This document shows, piece by piece, positions 10,201-18,502 of a stretch of DNA of 18,502 bases. The notes under the pieces are model-generated. The model did no database searches, was not told where the DNA came from, and saw only the letters and a list, made by a program, of their open reading frames with translations. A program made the position numbers and the translations under genes. This DNA is from Byssochlamys sp. IMV 00236 (taxonomy: Eukaryota; Ascomycota; Eurotiomycetes; Eurotiales; Thermoascaceae): the NCBI GenBank assembly GCA_001931875.2, contig MSJH02000443.1, positions 1 through 18,502 on the forward strand, written 5' to 3'. Each line of letters starts with the position of its first letter. The stretch's first letter is position 1.

Positions 10201-10376
10201 GTATTGACATCGTTCAAGTGATTGGTCAAGAGTTTATAGCCTTTGATCCATATCAATCGGCTGTCTTGATTCATGTCTATCTGATGCCACTTGACCAACA
10301 ATTTGAATTAACGATAAGGGCAAAGAATGATGTGAATGAAATTACACAGTTTTTATCCAAAAGAAATATAAAATAA
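7228..10376 (+). CDS. AP4E1: AP-4 complex epsilon subunit (large adaptin)
   Basis: Large subunit of the AP-4 coat adaptor, which sorts cargo at the trans-Golgi network. Exons: 7228-7326, 7382-7453, 7503-7629, 7677-7875, 7930-8256, 8309-8382, 8432-8685, 8728-8974, 9025-9140, 9214-9301, 9363-9490, 9538-9612, 9663-9723, 9767-9827, then 9882 onward. The trunk follows AP-4 epsilon closely: GHSNEFREFITRIIQSKSKAE, KMREYLIRLIHCFMLGYSVDFG, DKRVG, VRKKAIAALYFLYE, APWAQL, NLRYLGLLGLSYL and FWVLGEYGYL across a splice. After a short Ser/Pro hinge, 10058-10376 encodes the epsilon-type C-terminal platform (TTEEFGELWVNYEIEVKKKV, then SIDIVQVIGQEF). How 9882-9959 joins this last exon is unresolved: donor 9960 to acceptor 10057 gives 774 residues; skipping the 9882 exon gives 748; donor 9923 to acceptor 10092 gives 750. 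Human epsilon has about 1137 residues, so the hinge is much shorter here. Confidence 0.85.
9923..9984 (+). other. Alternative terminal exon giving an earless AP-4 epsilon
   Basis: A good 51-nt intron (9923-9973, GTAAAA to AATAAACAG) would join the hinge exon to an 11-nt exon at 9974-9984 that encodes DVG and a stop. The result is 659 residues with trunk and short hinge only. AATAAA at 9965-9970 and the A-rich tract beginning at 9983 could favour early 3' end formation. Whether this is a real isoform or just an unused site cannot be told from sequence. Confidence 0.4.
9983..10022 (+). repeat. A-rich (A4-9 G)n purine tract
   Basis: Runs of four to nine A separated by single G lie between the hinge and platform exons of the AP-4 epsilon gene. 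The position, in what should be the last intron, is unusual because most acceptors in this window follow pyrimidine-rich stretches. Confidence 0.75.
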
Positions 10377-10462
10377 TAATAATAAAGAGAGAAATATAAA
10401 AATAACTATATGAAAAAAAGTCACTTGCATGCACACTAAAAGAGAGTATACCTCAACTTACT

Positions 10463-11043
10463 TTATATTACAGTTTCATCTGTATCAGGTGCATTTAAAC
10501 AGGACTGAATAAGATTTTTACCCTCTGGTTTTGTAACAAGTGGTTGAAGTTTGGGTGTAGTAAATGTATAGACAAGACCCGTTTCAGAGACAACTAATAG
10601 CAACACTTGAGTACCAGTTAATGTACTAAGCTCATATGCCTATGAAGATGTATATAAGTAAAATGATAATTTGATAGTTTATTTTTTATTACTTTTTTCA
10701 TGATGCCAGCCTTTCTTTTTGAAAAAGTAATGTGGCGTCTTGTCTTATCTTCAATATATTCAATCTTTATCTTACGTCGACCTGACCGTTTTGCTGGCTT
10801 TTTCTCGTCCTCATCGTCATCTTCGTCAAGATCTTCAGTATTGTCTAATTGACCATTGTCCATAATGACTTGACCTAATTGGGGAAGTTGTTGTTGTTGT
10901 TGTTGTTGTTGTTGTTGAGGTTGCTGCGGTTGTTGTTGTTGTTGCTGTGGTGGTGGTTGCCTAAGGATACCGGGTAAAAGAGAATTATTTGGTTGTTGAA
11001 CCATATAAGTTGGTTGACTTGAGTAATAACCAGTAGATTGCAT
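10463..11043 (-). CDS. SRF/MEF2-class MADS-box transcription factor (SRF type, Mcm1-like)
   Basis: Two exons on the minus strand: 11043-10693 and 10639-10463, 175 residues. The first 60 residues are Gln/Pro-rich with a pure polyQ run. An acidic stretch (EDLDEDDDEDEKK) precedes a MADS box at about residue 87: GRRKIKIEYIEDKTRRHITF, SKRKAGIMKK, then across the intron AYELSTLTGTQVLLLVVSE. The following TGLVYTFTTPKLQPLV and CLNAPD are hallmarks of SRF-type proteins such as Mcm1 and human SRF rather than MEF2. The 53-nt intron (10692-10640) falls exactly after the KK of helix 1. The protein should bind CArG-type DNA as a dimer; its targets are not known. The stop lies 86 nt from that of the convergent AP-4 epsilon gene. 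The protein is short, with almost nothing after the MADS/SAM region. Confidence 0.92.
10888..10917 (-). repeat. Pure (CAA)10 codon repeat, polyQ of the MADS protein
   Basis: Ten uninterrupted TTG units on the + strand, i.e. ten CAA glutamine codons on the coding strand. Further Gln codons follow after LPQ-type and PQQPQ interruptions. A pure repeat of this kind is likely to vary in length between strains. Confidence 0.9.
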
Positions 11044-11387
11044 ATTAGACTTTTTTTATTTTCAGGGAAAGAGAAAAGGAAAAAAAAAAGGACAATGCTT
11101 TTACTTTAATTGGGAAAAAAAATTGGTTAAAGTTCAGTTTGAATTTATTATTTTTATTCTTTATAAAATAGATAGTTTTTAGGATATGCATATTTCTCTT
11201 ATTTGGATGAATGAATTCCTTAAACTTTATTTGATCCTTATTCTATCACACTTGCTCTCTCTCTCTCTCTATGTCTTCTCTTCTCTTTCTGATTCTATCA
11301 ATTCATGTCATTATCTTTTTAGGCGGAATGCGTAGGGCTTGATGACCGCTCATTTTAGACAAGTTACACAAGAATTTGCATAAAAAA
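11044..11387. other. Intergenic region upstream of the MADS-box gene
   Basis: A/T-rich spacer with A runs, a (CT)8-like tract at about 11254-11270 and no convincing open frame. It should contain the MADS-box promoter and the 3' end of the CSD gene. No RNA gene seen. Confidence 0.6.
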
Positions 11388-12227
11388 TCATTCTTTATTA
11401 TTGATAGGCTCATGGTAATACTGTTGTGATTGCTGTTGCTGTTGCTGCTGTTGTTGCTGCTGTTGTATTTCTTTTGGAGGTTCAGTTGTTTCTCTGACAA
11501 TGTAGGCATTCGAAGGATAAAAAGGATACCCATAAACATATGGATAGCCTGGCATGACATAAGGTATTGAATAAGGGTCCATTATATAAGCTACAGAACA
11601 AATTATATAAAAATAAACATTCCTTGTTTACGATATGGCACCATATTGTTATTTATTACCTGCATTACTACCATTAATACCACCAACACCATTGCTACTA
11701 TGACTACTAAAACTGAGTTACCTATGAGACCATCTGCCGCCCTCTAAATTTATGCAGCCCTCTCTCTTTCTCTATTATTGATGTTGTCATCATTATTACC
11801 TTGGATACCTCTGTCGATTCCTTGGATCACCTTTAACAGATGTTCCGTCAGGCCCAGTTACATTGGCAGCTTGCATTCCTTTAGGCCCTCTGATTATATC
11901 ATATTCAACCTGATAAATAATCTTCATTTCATATGTTCTTATCTATAAATATATCCCTTTGATTTTACCTCTTCACCCTAAACTTTATAAATATCACATT
12001 AACGTATACACATGCTGACTTACCTCTGCTAAACTTTTAAATCCACCATCATTATGAATGGCTGTATGATGTACAAATACCTCTATATTAAAATGTCAAT
12101 AAATATGCGTATATACTTTTCAAATCATGGAATAACCTTCTTTCTCATCTTGATTGTCTGGTAGAATAAAACCGTATCCTTTTATTGAATTGAAAAATTT
12201 AACATGTCCTTTACGTCGGCTGGTCAT
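11388..12227 (-). CDS. Cold-shock-domain nucleic-acid-binding protein with Tyr/Gln-rich tail
   Basis: Five exons on the minus strand: 12227-12137, 12082-12024, 11909-11800, 11712-11660, 11590-11388; 516 nt, 171 residues. Residues 6-75 form a cold-shock domain: GHVKFFNSIKGYGFILPD holds RNP1 (KGYGFI) and EEVFVHHTAI holds RNP2 (VFVHH), then GPKGMQAANVTGPDG. It should bind single-stranded RNA or DNA through its aromatic residues. A basic RNRQRYP segment, a Ser/Gly/Asn linker, a Tyr/Pro-rich stretch (MPGYPYVYGYPFYP) and a Q12 run follow; this tail is low-complexity and prion-like in composition. The first intron has a less usual donor, GTTATT. The last two exons could be read as a separate ORF, but their splice phases (2 to 1) and composition support a single gene. 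The start is the first ATG (MTSRRKGHVKFF). Confidence 0.8.
11430..11465 (-). repeat. Mixed CAA/CAG repeat encoding Q12
   Basis: Twelve consecutive Gln codons near the C-terminus of the CSD protein, with CAA and CAG interspersed, unlike the pure CAA run in the neighbouring MADS gene. Mixed codons suggest selection for the glutamines rather than recent slippage. Confidence 0.85.
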
Positions 12228-13155
12228 GGATCACTTCTTCTTTTCTCTTCTATACAAACTTTGGGCAAAAAAAAAGCGAAAAAAAAGAATGAAACCTACG
12301 CTTTAATTATCAATGGCCTTTAATCTTTTTTTTTTCTCACAAAAAGTCACCTTGTATAGGTTCATTTTGCTTTACCCTTTTTTATATAAACATTATAAAA
12401 TATATCACAATGTGTTTGGGAACCTTGTATTAAGCAGTTGAACTTTTAGATGAAGCAAGTTCATTGTTCAATAGACTAAACGTCAAAGTGATCGTTGCCA
12501 CCTTGGTCATTTTTAGCTGACATTGAATTTTAAATCATGCAAGTGGATCTCTCTCTCTCTCTTTCCATTTCTCGTTTTTATTTTCTCTCAGATTCCATAG
12601 AATAACATTTTTCTTCTTTAGGTGCTAAAATAGCCTTGATTAACCCTCCCTCTTTTAGGAATTACAAATCTTGATCCCTTAAAATTAACTTGCAACTGAC
12701 ATGCATATCCAGGAATGTCTGCCTTCATCTGGTTTTATGCACATACCACTTATTGTCTGTTTCAAATCCTTCTAATTTTTTTTTCTTTTAAGGAGCTCGT
12801 GAATGCTTAAGCGTGTTTCTTTATTTGGAAAGTTACTCCTATAAAGTGTTTGTTTGTAATCGAACAATCTTTCATTCTTAACCAGGATCCTCAGTAAAGG
12901 AAGGGATGAAGAAGATCCCCCCTTAGATTTATCAATGTGTAATTGTTGTTTATAATTCAATAACATTTCGCGTATTTAATCTCTCTCTCTCTCTCCGATA
13001 AACATTTTTTCTAAAGTCACAAGCATATCCAAGAAATCTTTATTAGGCAATTTGAAGATGAATGCAAGGTATGACATAGTGTAATTAGAATAGTTAGATG
13101 ATCATCATGTATTTATCATTCACTCATGTAATTCTTTTAGAGAGACATAAATATA
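12228..13155. other. Intergenic region between CSD and PH-domain genes
   Basis: About 930 nt of A/T-rich DNA with (CT)n tracts near 12549-12561 and 12981-12995 and poly(A)/poly(T) runs near the CSD start. A 64-codon minus-strand frame (12966-12772) and a 33-codon frame from 13077 are present, but neither shows a family signature or a clean splice to the other. I see no supported gene here. Confidence 0.55.
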
Positions 13156-15219
13156 TCATACACAATACAGCTCTTTATGTAGTGCCGACAGCCATATATC
13201 CTTTTCTTCTTTATTTCTTGCTTTGAATACCCAGCAAGTGCCTTTGGTTCCAAGACGATGGCCTAGCTTGAGAATGGAGACATGCTCTCGAAAACTAGAT
13301 ATAAAATGTCGTTTTGCTACTTGCCAAATGATAAAGACGCAATCTGAGGCACGATCGCTGCCCGTGATCAGTCCATCAGGATAATATCGGTCGGGTTCTT
13401 GTAACCTGTCAAGCTTGATAAGCTGATCAAGTATACACTCATCGCCTGTGTACACGTACGAATCCTCCAGTCGAATAAGAGCCCTTTTCTTTTCATAGAT
13501 CGGTAATGATTCTCCTCCTGGTTTGCAAAATTTTGATCGTTTAACCATGTCAAATAAGATGAGTGCACCTCCAAAATTAACGCTTTTGACAAGTATACAA
13601 TATTGTGATTGATAGTGTCTGCTATAGTCTTTTTTGACATAGAGTTTTCCAGAGTGCTACATGTGCAAGTGTAAATGATAAAGTATATTTGATGTATTTT
13701 TTCATGTGCTTACTATAATTTGGTTCATGTATTCAAAATGATACACTTCTTTATTGCTTATTTGCCTTAGTCTGCAGTTGATCAACATCATCCACTCGAG
13801 TAATGCCTGTGTGTTGGGTGCTTGGTAATAGAGTGTCGTATTTTTATGATGTACTGCAAACGTATTACTTGCATCGCACAGTTCGATAGATTTAATGTTT
13901 TTGAGCTCAATTACCATTTTTGTATTCACAAGTTTTGCTGGATCGGGCGGTGATGTATAAGATAAAGAAGCTAGCTGAGGCGCTGACATGTTTAATTGTT
14001 TTATGTATTTCTTTTTTCGTAATAAATGGGTATTTTTTAGTATTAGGTTTGTTGTTGCTGAAAACCAGTTTTTCTGTGTGGTTGTGTTTGTATAGTAATA
14101 AGCATCCAAGAAAAATAGTTGATTGCCATAGAGTATCGTGTAATAGCATACACCATCCTCTTTATGCACCAAAAGACCCTCATAGATGACTTGCTATAGC
14201 AACAATAAGTCTAATGACAAAGGCTGCCTTTTTATGTGCTTACCTTTTTTGTATACTTTTGTTGCAACCTTAACTCTAATCGGTGACTCTGAGTGTTAAA
14301 AGAGGTTGAGTGATGATCGTTCTTTATATGTATAGGTTTACATCATACACTTACTTGTTCAATCAATTGACATCCAATCAAATGATCCGCTTCATCTACT
14401 TCTTCTACATAATTCCCAATAGTCCAGAACAGTCTCCATTCTTTTGATACCGAATCCTTGAAAGGTATCACTTTATCAAAATACAAAAGATTTATCAAAG
14501 CCGATTTTACGTCCCTCAAACACATATTCTGTTCTACATAGTGCTGCTTATACATTGCCTCTCTAAAATAGTCTAGTGGAATCCGTATGAGCACATCTGA
14601 TGGCTGCTTCTCATCCAACCTCACGTTGACATCAACATATAACGGGATTGGCTTTTTGCAAGTTGTATGTGGTTGATTATTGAAAATGCGGTGATAAATA
14701 AACATGTACCACTCTTTTGCCTCAGATGGTTGACAGCACTGAAAGTGATACGCAACCAGATGCTTACACTTGTACTCTAGCCGCCAAATGTAGTCCCATG
14801 GAGAAACAAGCGAGAGACGGACGGGACGAAGAGGAGGATCTGCCAGGAGATAGATGATGTGTGCTAGCCTCCTTATTGAAGTCTGCACTATACGATAAGT
14901 GAGTCATTAACCGTTTATCCAAATCAACTAAAATATTATTATGTATTACTGCTGCATGATATAATTCCAATCGATCCGGTCGTAACACTGCATAAAACCT
15001 TCTCCACCTCATCCGAGTCTTTCGAAGCTCAATATCTTTCACTCCATTATGTCGTTTAGCGTACCATTGCTCTATTCGCGTACAGAGTACTAGTCCCTCT
15101 TTGAGTACCTCGTCTTTTTTGAAGGGTCCCTGTATTAGCCTGGTTATAGGAATCTTGGGCGCATTTTGCGTTGTTGTGTCATGATTGGTTATAATAATGG
15201 GTATATTTACTGCCTTCAT
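13156..15219 (-). CDS. SPO71: Multi-PH-domain protein, Spo71/Mug56-like
   Basis: Five exons on the minus strand: 15219-14889, 14839-14355, 14288-14244, 14193-13714, 13656-13156; 1842 nt, 613 residues. Three PH-like units are visible. The first, about 34-167, has KEGLVLCTRIEQWYAKR, RMRWRRFYAVLRPDRLELYH and LSLVSPWDYIWRL. A linker with PIPLYVDVNVRLDEK and VLIRIPLDYF and an SHRLELRLQQKY strand lead into the second, about 289-430 (YEGLLVHKEDG, YYTILYGNQLFFLDA, closing ALLEWMMLINCRL). The third, about 448-612, has HSGKLYVKKD, YCILVKSVNFGGALILFD, DSYVYTG and closing Trp helix KDIWLSALHKEL. This order resembles ascomycete Spo71/Mug56, which act in prospore-membrane expansion by lipid binding. No ascospores are expected in the likely host, so the role here is open. 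The first intron (14888-14840, 49 nt) uses donor GTGCAG and is the least certain join. Confidence 0.72.
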
Positions 15220-16560
15220 TTAAAAAAAAAAAAAAGAAGAGAGTAAGAAAAGTGGAAAAAAGGAAAAGACATAAGTGAGCATGAAATATAACTGAGATTC
15301 AAATTTATGTTATCCCCTTTTTAGGGCAAGGAGCACTCTTTACAACAGTTCCGGAAATAGATTACGTTTTTTCCTATGGCTGATTTGAAATCTTAACAAG
15401 TACTTTGTAAAAGGGTAAAGACAGTGTATATTTTTGAATCAATAGCTGTTTATTAAGCAATATGGGAAATTTTGTTTCAAAAAATGAAATAACACCTAGA
15501 GCTTTTAGCTGATTGTCCTAAGTGAAAGCTTTTGTTTTTGAAATGAAGAGTTAAATTTCAGCCAATGATATCGATCCGTCAGTAAAATAGGCCTTGGGCG
15601 ATGGGCTATGTGAGGTTCTGAGAATAAAGCTTCAGAAGTAAAAAAAAGGGGGCTCTTTTTTATGCTTGTGTATCAAAGACAATGAGTAATATAAAACAAT
15701 GAAAGCCTACAATAGCGCATGTAACAGTAATCCACAGACTGATTATTATTCAATAGGCTTTTAGTATATAATGGCTGTATTATTCCGTTGTTTATTGTCA
15801 AGGATATGTCAATTGAGGGTGCATCTCGAACAGATAAAGCAATGCATATATATATTGTTCTAATTATTGTTGCTTCCGTTCCAAGTTTAGATGAGGTGAC
15901 CACTCCGCCCTTATAATTTCAACTGGCTTCCTTCGCTATTAATCCTACTCAGGATAGATATAAAAAACGAGTTTGCCAATGATCAAAGGTCTGAAAAGAT
16001 TGTTTATTAAAATTATTGAATCAACTAGACTATTTACAAAGAAACATGCTGGGCTTGAAAGATTGTAAACTCTTTGCTTATTATAAATTACACGGCTTTT
16101 TTTTTTTTGGCTCGTTATGATAGCATTTTTAAAGGTACCATCATAACAACATATCAATTGATATTGCTCCCTCTCTCTTTGTTTGAGCTTTTATTTGCAA
16201 TTTATAATGTTGACAACTTTAATCAAATAAAGAAAGGACACATTACATACATCAAAAGATTATGAGTTACTCACTGGTTCTTTATTCAGAATATTTATCT
16301 TTTTCTTGGTTAGAAACTTTGTACTATTCATTCTTAGAGTATAGTTTTATAGTAATCTCGCCAAGTATTTTAGGGTAAATACGACAACGAGCGTCAAGAG
16401 GACGAGTACAAAGAGGCTGACAACAATACACGTTATTAACATATAATGCGACACGCTCAATCCCTATTGGCCACAAATAATTCTGTTTGTATATAAAACG
16501 ACGCTGTTTGTAATAATGAGCTCTCTCTCTCGTTTTAATATGTAATAAAGAGGTTATATA
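15220..16560. other. Gene-poor spacer
   Basis: About 1.3 kb upstream of the PH-domain gene. Immediately before its start is a (CT)/T-rich stretch on the coding strand. The rest is A/T-rich with a small hairpin-capable repeat (GTTATGAT at 16114-16121 and ATCATAAC at 16140-16147). Several 60-98 codon minus-strand frames (for example 15903-15673 and 16620-16324) show no family signature; the last one runs into the inverted-repeat element. No gene supported. Confidence 0.5.
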
Positions 16561-16764
16561 CAGTAAACTCTCGATTACGGAATACAGCAATACGGAATAC
16601 TTGCGATATTGGAATATCATTTTTGAAGGACTTCACAGCCATCGCTTTAAATTTCCTGTGATATTCATCTGGATTGTCGATGTATATGCTTTATTACGGA
16701 ATATCCTTGATTATGGAATGTCATTCGTGCTCCTGATAGATATTCCATAATCGAGACTTTGCTG
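16561..16764. mobile_element. 204-bp pogo/Tigger-like MITE
   Basis: The ends form a 24-bp inverted repeat with 21 matches: left CAGTAAACTCTCGATTACGG plus AATA, right end (reverse complement) CAGCAAAGTCTCGATTATGG plus AATA. The CAG-T/C-AAA...TCTCGATTA termini resemble those of pogo/Tigger-group Tc1-mariner elements. The left flank is TA; the right flank is CA, a decayed TA duplication at best. Inside, the unit (A/G)TTA(C/T)GGAAT recurs about five times (near 16573, 16589, 16606, 16692, 16709), as expected of subterminal transposase-binding repeats. No transposase frame fits in 204 bp, so it is a non-autonomous copy that needs an element elsewhere. Confidence 0.7.
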
Positions 16765-16826
16765 CAGTGGCTTATGACTTATGCTTCCCTTATTACTACT
16801 TTATTTATTCGAAACATATCATACTC

Positions 16827-17270
16827 ATGACCTATGGCTCCATTTATATGGACATGGAGATCACGCGCTTCATTCCAACACAACTGCCACAGATCGATCT
16901 CTTGTTGGTACTCTTTGCCTTGTACCTTTCCATTACTACTGTTGTTGAATTATGGAAGATACATAATGATTTTATCAAAAGGCGTGCCAAATAAAGGATT
17001 ATCAATGCAGTGGTGGACAGGATTCTTGATGAACTCAAGCGTAAGTGCGTCCTCTGAGAGAGACGCTCGTTTTTCCATCCTCATTCATCGCTACCTATCA
17101 GGCACTTTTATAATCAGTTTATCCAAGCCTATCCAGAGCAGGTTGATCTTTGGGAAGAGGTGTTCAATGTTATTGAAAACCATCGGGATGTTGCGACTAT
17201 CAGAAGAGTAGAGGATGGAGAAGAGGTTGATGCTTGGGACTATGGGCCATATGTGCTGAATCTTATGTAA
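16827..17270 (+). pseudogene. Broken frame of an unrecognised protein, two in-frame stops
   Basis: A single frame from ATG 16827 to TAA 17268-17270 reads as protein-like sequence but is interrupted by TAA at 16992-16994 and TGA at 17053-17055 (approximate) without a frameshift. Pieces are TRFIPTQLPQIDLLLVLF with a hydrophobic, membrane-like segment, then RIINAVVDRILDELKRK, then FYNQFIQAYPEQVDLWEEVF, NVIENHRDVATIRRVEDGEE and VDAWDYGPYVLNLM. I do not recognise the family. GTAAGT at 17041 and CAG at 17101 look like an intron that would remove the second stop, but 61 nt would shift the frame away from the coding-like part. The frame remains open leftward into the end of the adjacent inverted-repeat element, so truncation by that element is possible. 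Confidence 0.45.
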
Positions 17271-18127
17271 TGCACTTAGAATTTGTTTTTTAAGAAGTGA
17301 TTTTAATAAAGAGACATGGAATGACATTGTCCATCATTGTTCTTTTTGAATAATACTAGGGGTACTGCAAAATCCAGAAAAAGTAATACGCCCCAAACTG
17401 TAGAATAAAGGCTATTTGTAGTTTAATTCAGAAACTACTCAGGGCTGTTGTATAAGAGGATTTGACGACGCACGGTGTATACCCTGACCTTCCACTGATG
17501 CCTGCGTCTAGACTTGTTCAAAATAAAGTTATTATTTCATGATGTAACAGGGCTTCGGAACGCATCTATCATTTGGTATTACCATTTTGGGGCGACGACA
17601 TTCTTTTAATTTATGCATAACTTGCTTCACTTCATTATAAAAGGCCGCTACTTTATAGCAAATAAAGTATATAACAACTACTACAAAATAATATTTATCT
17701 AGTTTTTACTAGCAAAAGTCAAAGGGAAAAAAAAAAGGATTTCGCCGAGCAACACAAATAGTGTGTATGATCAAGACTAGGAATAAGCCCAAGGACGCGT
17801 GGTATAAACAGAGGATGCATGAAATTTATTGCCTTTTAGTATTTTTACTATATACAAATAGAAGTGAATAACTTCATTAACATATATATTCAATTGATCA
17901 TCTGAATGAATATAAGAAAGATAGGCAAAGAGTCATGAAACACTTTAGAAATAAACAAAAGTGTGAATGCAAACCCTATTCTCTTGTAAGAATAAAAGCC
18001 TTATTTATTGAAAACAGTAACTTCACACAACTAAGAAAAGGGTATAAAAAGAGAGAAATTTGCTTTTATCCTTTTTATCTCTTTCTTTCTTTTCTCTTTA
18101 CACTTTTTTTTTTTTGGTGGCTCTTTT
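17271..18127. other. Gene-poor A/T-rich spacer
   Basis: No convincing frame. CGCCCCAAA near 17391 and TTTGGGGCG near 17587 form a short inverted pair about 200 nt apart, too short to define an element. A/T-rich runs and several AATAAA hexamers are present. Confidence 0.5.
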
Positions 18128-18186
18128 GATGGCTCTCTTTGGTCAAGATAAGTTTTTTTTTTTTATAAAACTTACTCAACAAGGCG

Positions 18187-18373
18187 ATGATTGTGTGTTC
18201 AAGGATCTCTATGCAATCTCTTTCTATGATGCTCAACACGTGTCCTGGACTGACAACGATCGTTCGTTTCATCACTCAACTGGAGGCTTTCAGGCAGCCA
18301 AAAGAAGAGTTATGGACATTCGATTGGAATTTTTACAGGGGGCTAGTAGTTAGTTGGGAGTTAGTTACCTGAG
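18187..18373 (+). CDS. Unrecognised open frame, possible exon
   Basis: A 61-codon frame with protein-like composition: SMMLNTCPGLTTIVRFITQL, then EAFRQPKEELWTFDWNFYRG, ending in TGA. The NTCPGLT motif is reminiscent of the leucine-rich part of fungal F-box proteins, but no F-box is seen and the match is weak. An overlapping frame from ATG 18128 (MALFGQDKF) runs to 18353 and is less protein-like. This could be an exon, a gene remnant or chance. Confidence 0.25.
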
Positions 18374-18419
18374 ATCACAGCTGTGACAGATTGTTTGATA
18401 ATGCTTCCTGCTGTCTGGC

Positions 18420-18431
18420 TAGCGCAGTGGG
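18420..18431 (+). promoter_or_regulatory. Pol III A-box match without B-box
   Basis: TAGCGCAGTGGG fits the tRNA A-box consensus TRGCNNARYNGG at every position. No GGTTCGANTCC B-box follows within the remaining 70 nt, and no cloverleaf can be closed, so it is not called a tRNA. A 7-bp inverted pair (TGGGGTA at 18428, TACCCCA at 18474) follows. A tRNA-derived SINE head cut by the window edge is one reading. Confidence 0.25.
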
Positions 18432-18502
18432 GTACATAAGCTAGTTAACAATTGACAAGGCTCAGCTAATGCATACCCCAACGGTACGTCTGCTACTGCG
18501 GG

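Noticed and set aside
12772..13077. Possible small two-exon gene on the minus strand
   Set aside because: The upstream frame from 13077 stops after 33 codons within the (GA)n tract, and no GT-AG join in phase links it to the 12966-12772 frame.
16114..16147. Hairpin GTTATGAT/ATCATAAC after a poly(T) run
   Set aside because: Eight-bp stem with an 18-nt loop in A/T-rich DNA is expected by chance; no terminator or RNA gene context.
16324..16620. 98-codon minus-strand frame at the edge of the miniature element
   Set aside because: Starts inside the inverted-repeat element and has no recognisable motif; most likely chance.
17388..17595. Possible second inverted-repeat element (CGCCCCAAA / TTTGGGGCG)
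   Set aside because: Only nine matching bases, no target duplication and no further similarity between flanks.
1..18502. tRNA, rRNA, CRISPR array, bacterial operon or viral genes
   Set aside because: None seen; the introns and gene families are eukaryotic, and the only tRNA-like signal is the isolated A-box at 18420.

Overview
This window looks like nuclear DNA of an early-diverging, filamentous fungus, most likely Mucoromycota (Mucorales-like). The reasons are AT-rich spacers with (CT)n/(GA)n and A/T tracts, genes split by many introns of about 45-90 nt with GTA/AAG-type donors, and a gene set mixing ordinary fungal regulators with lineages usually missing from Dikarya (an AP-4 epsilon adaptin, a WRKY-GCM1-type zinc finger). 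The placement is inference; there is no rRNA or other marker gene here. All gene models were built by hand from reading frame, splice phase and remembered family similarity, and every exon sum given is divisible by three.

Layout. 1-2670 (+): 3' part of a LIM-RhoGAP gene of the Lrg1 type; its 5' end lies outside the window. 2806-3634 (-): WRKY/GCM1-like zinc-finger protein, convergent with the RhoGAP gene. 4431-6193 (-): a DH-PH RhoGEF in six exons. About 6773-7215 (-): two open exons of an unrecognised gene. 7228-10376 (+): AP-4 complex epsilon adaptin, 16 or so exons, with an unresolved join between its trunk and its C-terminal domain. 10463-11043 (-): SRF-type MADS-box factor with polyQ. 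11388-12227 (-): cold-shock-domain protein with a Gly/Ser, Tyr and polyQ tail. 13156-15219 (-): multi-PH-domain protein of the Spo71/Mug56 type. From 15220 to the end the window is gene-poor: a 204-bp pogo/Tigger-like inverted-repeat element (16561-16764), a broken reading frame beside it (16827-17270) and an unexplained open frame near 18187-18373.

Functionally the first third holds both an off-switch (RhoGAP) and an on-switch (RhoGEF) for Rho-family GTPases; membrane themes continue in AP-4 (TGN sorting) and the PH-domain protein. The regulators (WRKY-like, MADS, CSD) share glutamine-rich stretches. The points most worth checking are an intron of 66 nt, a multiple of three and free of stops, that sits between two zinc ligands of the WRKY-like finger; the trunk/platform junction of AP-4 epsilon, where one splice choice gives an earless protein; and a CSD gene in which intron retention and a nearby alternative acceptor end the protein at exactly the same residue.
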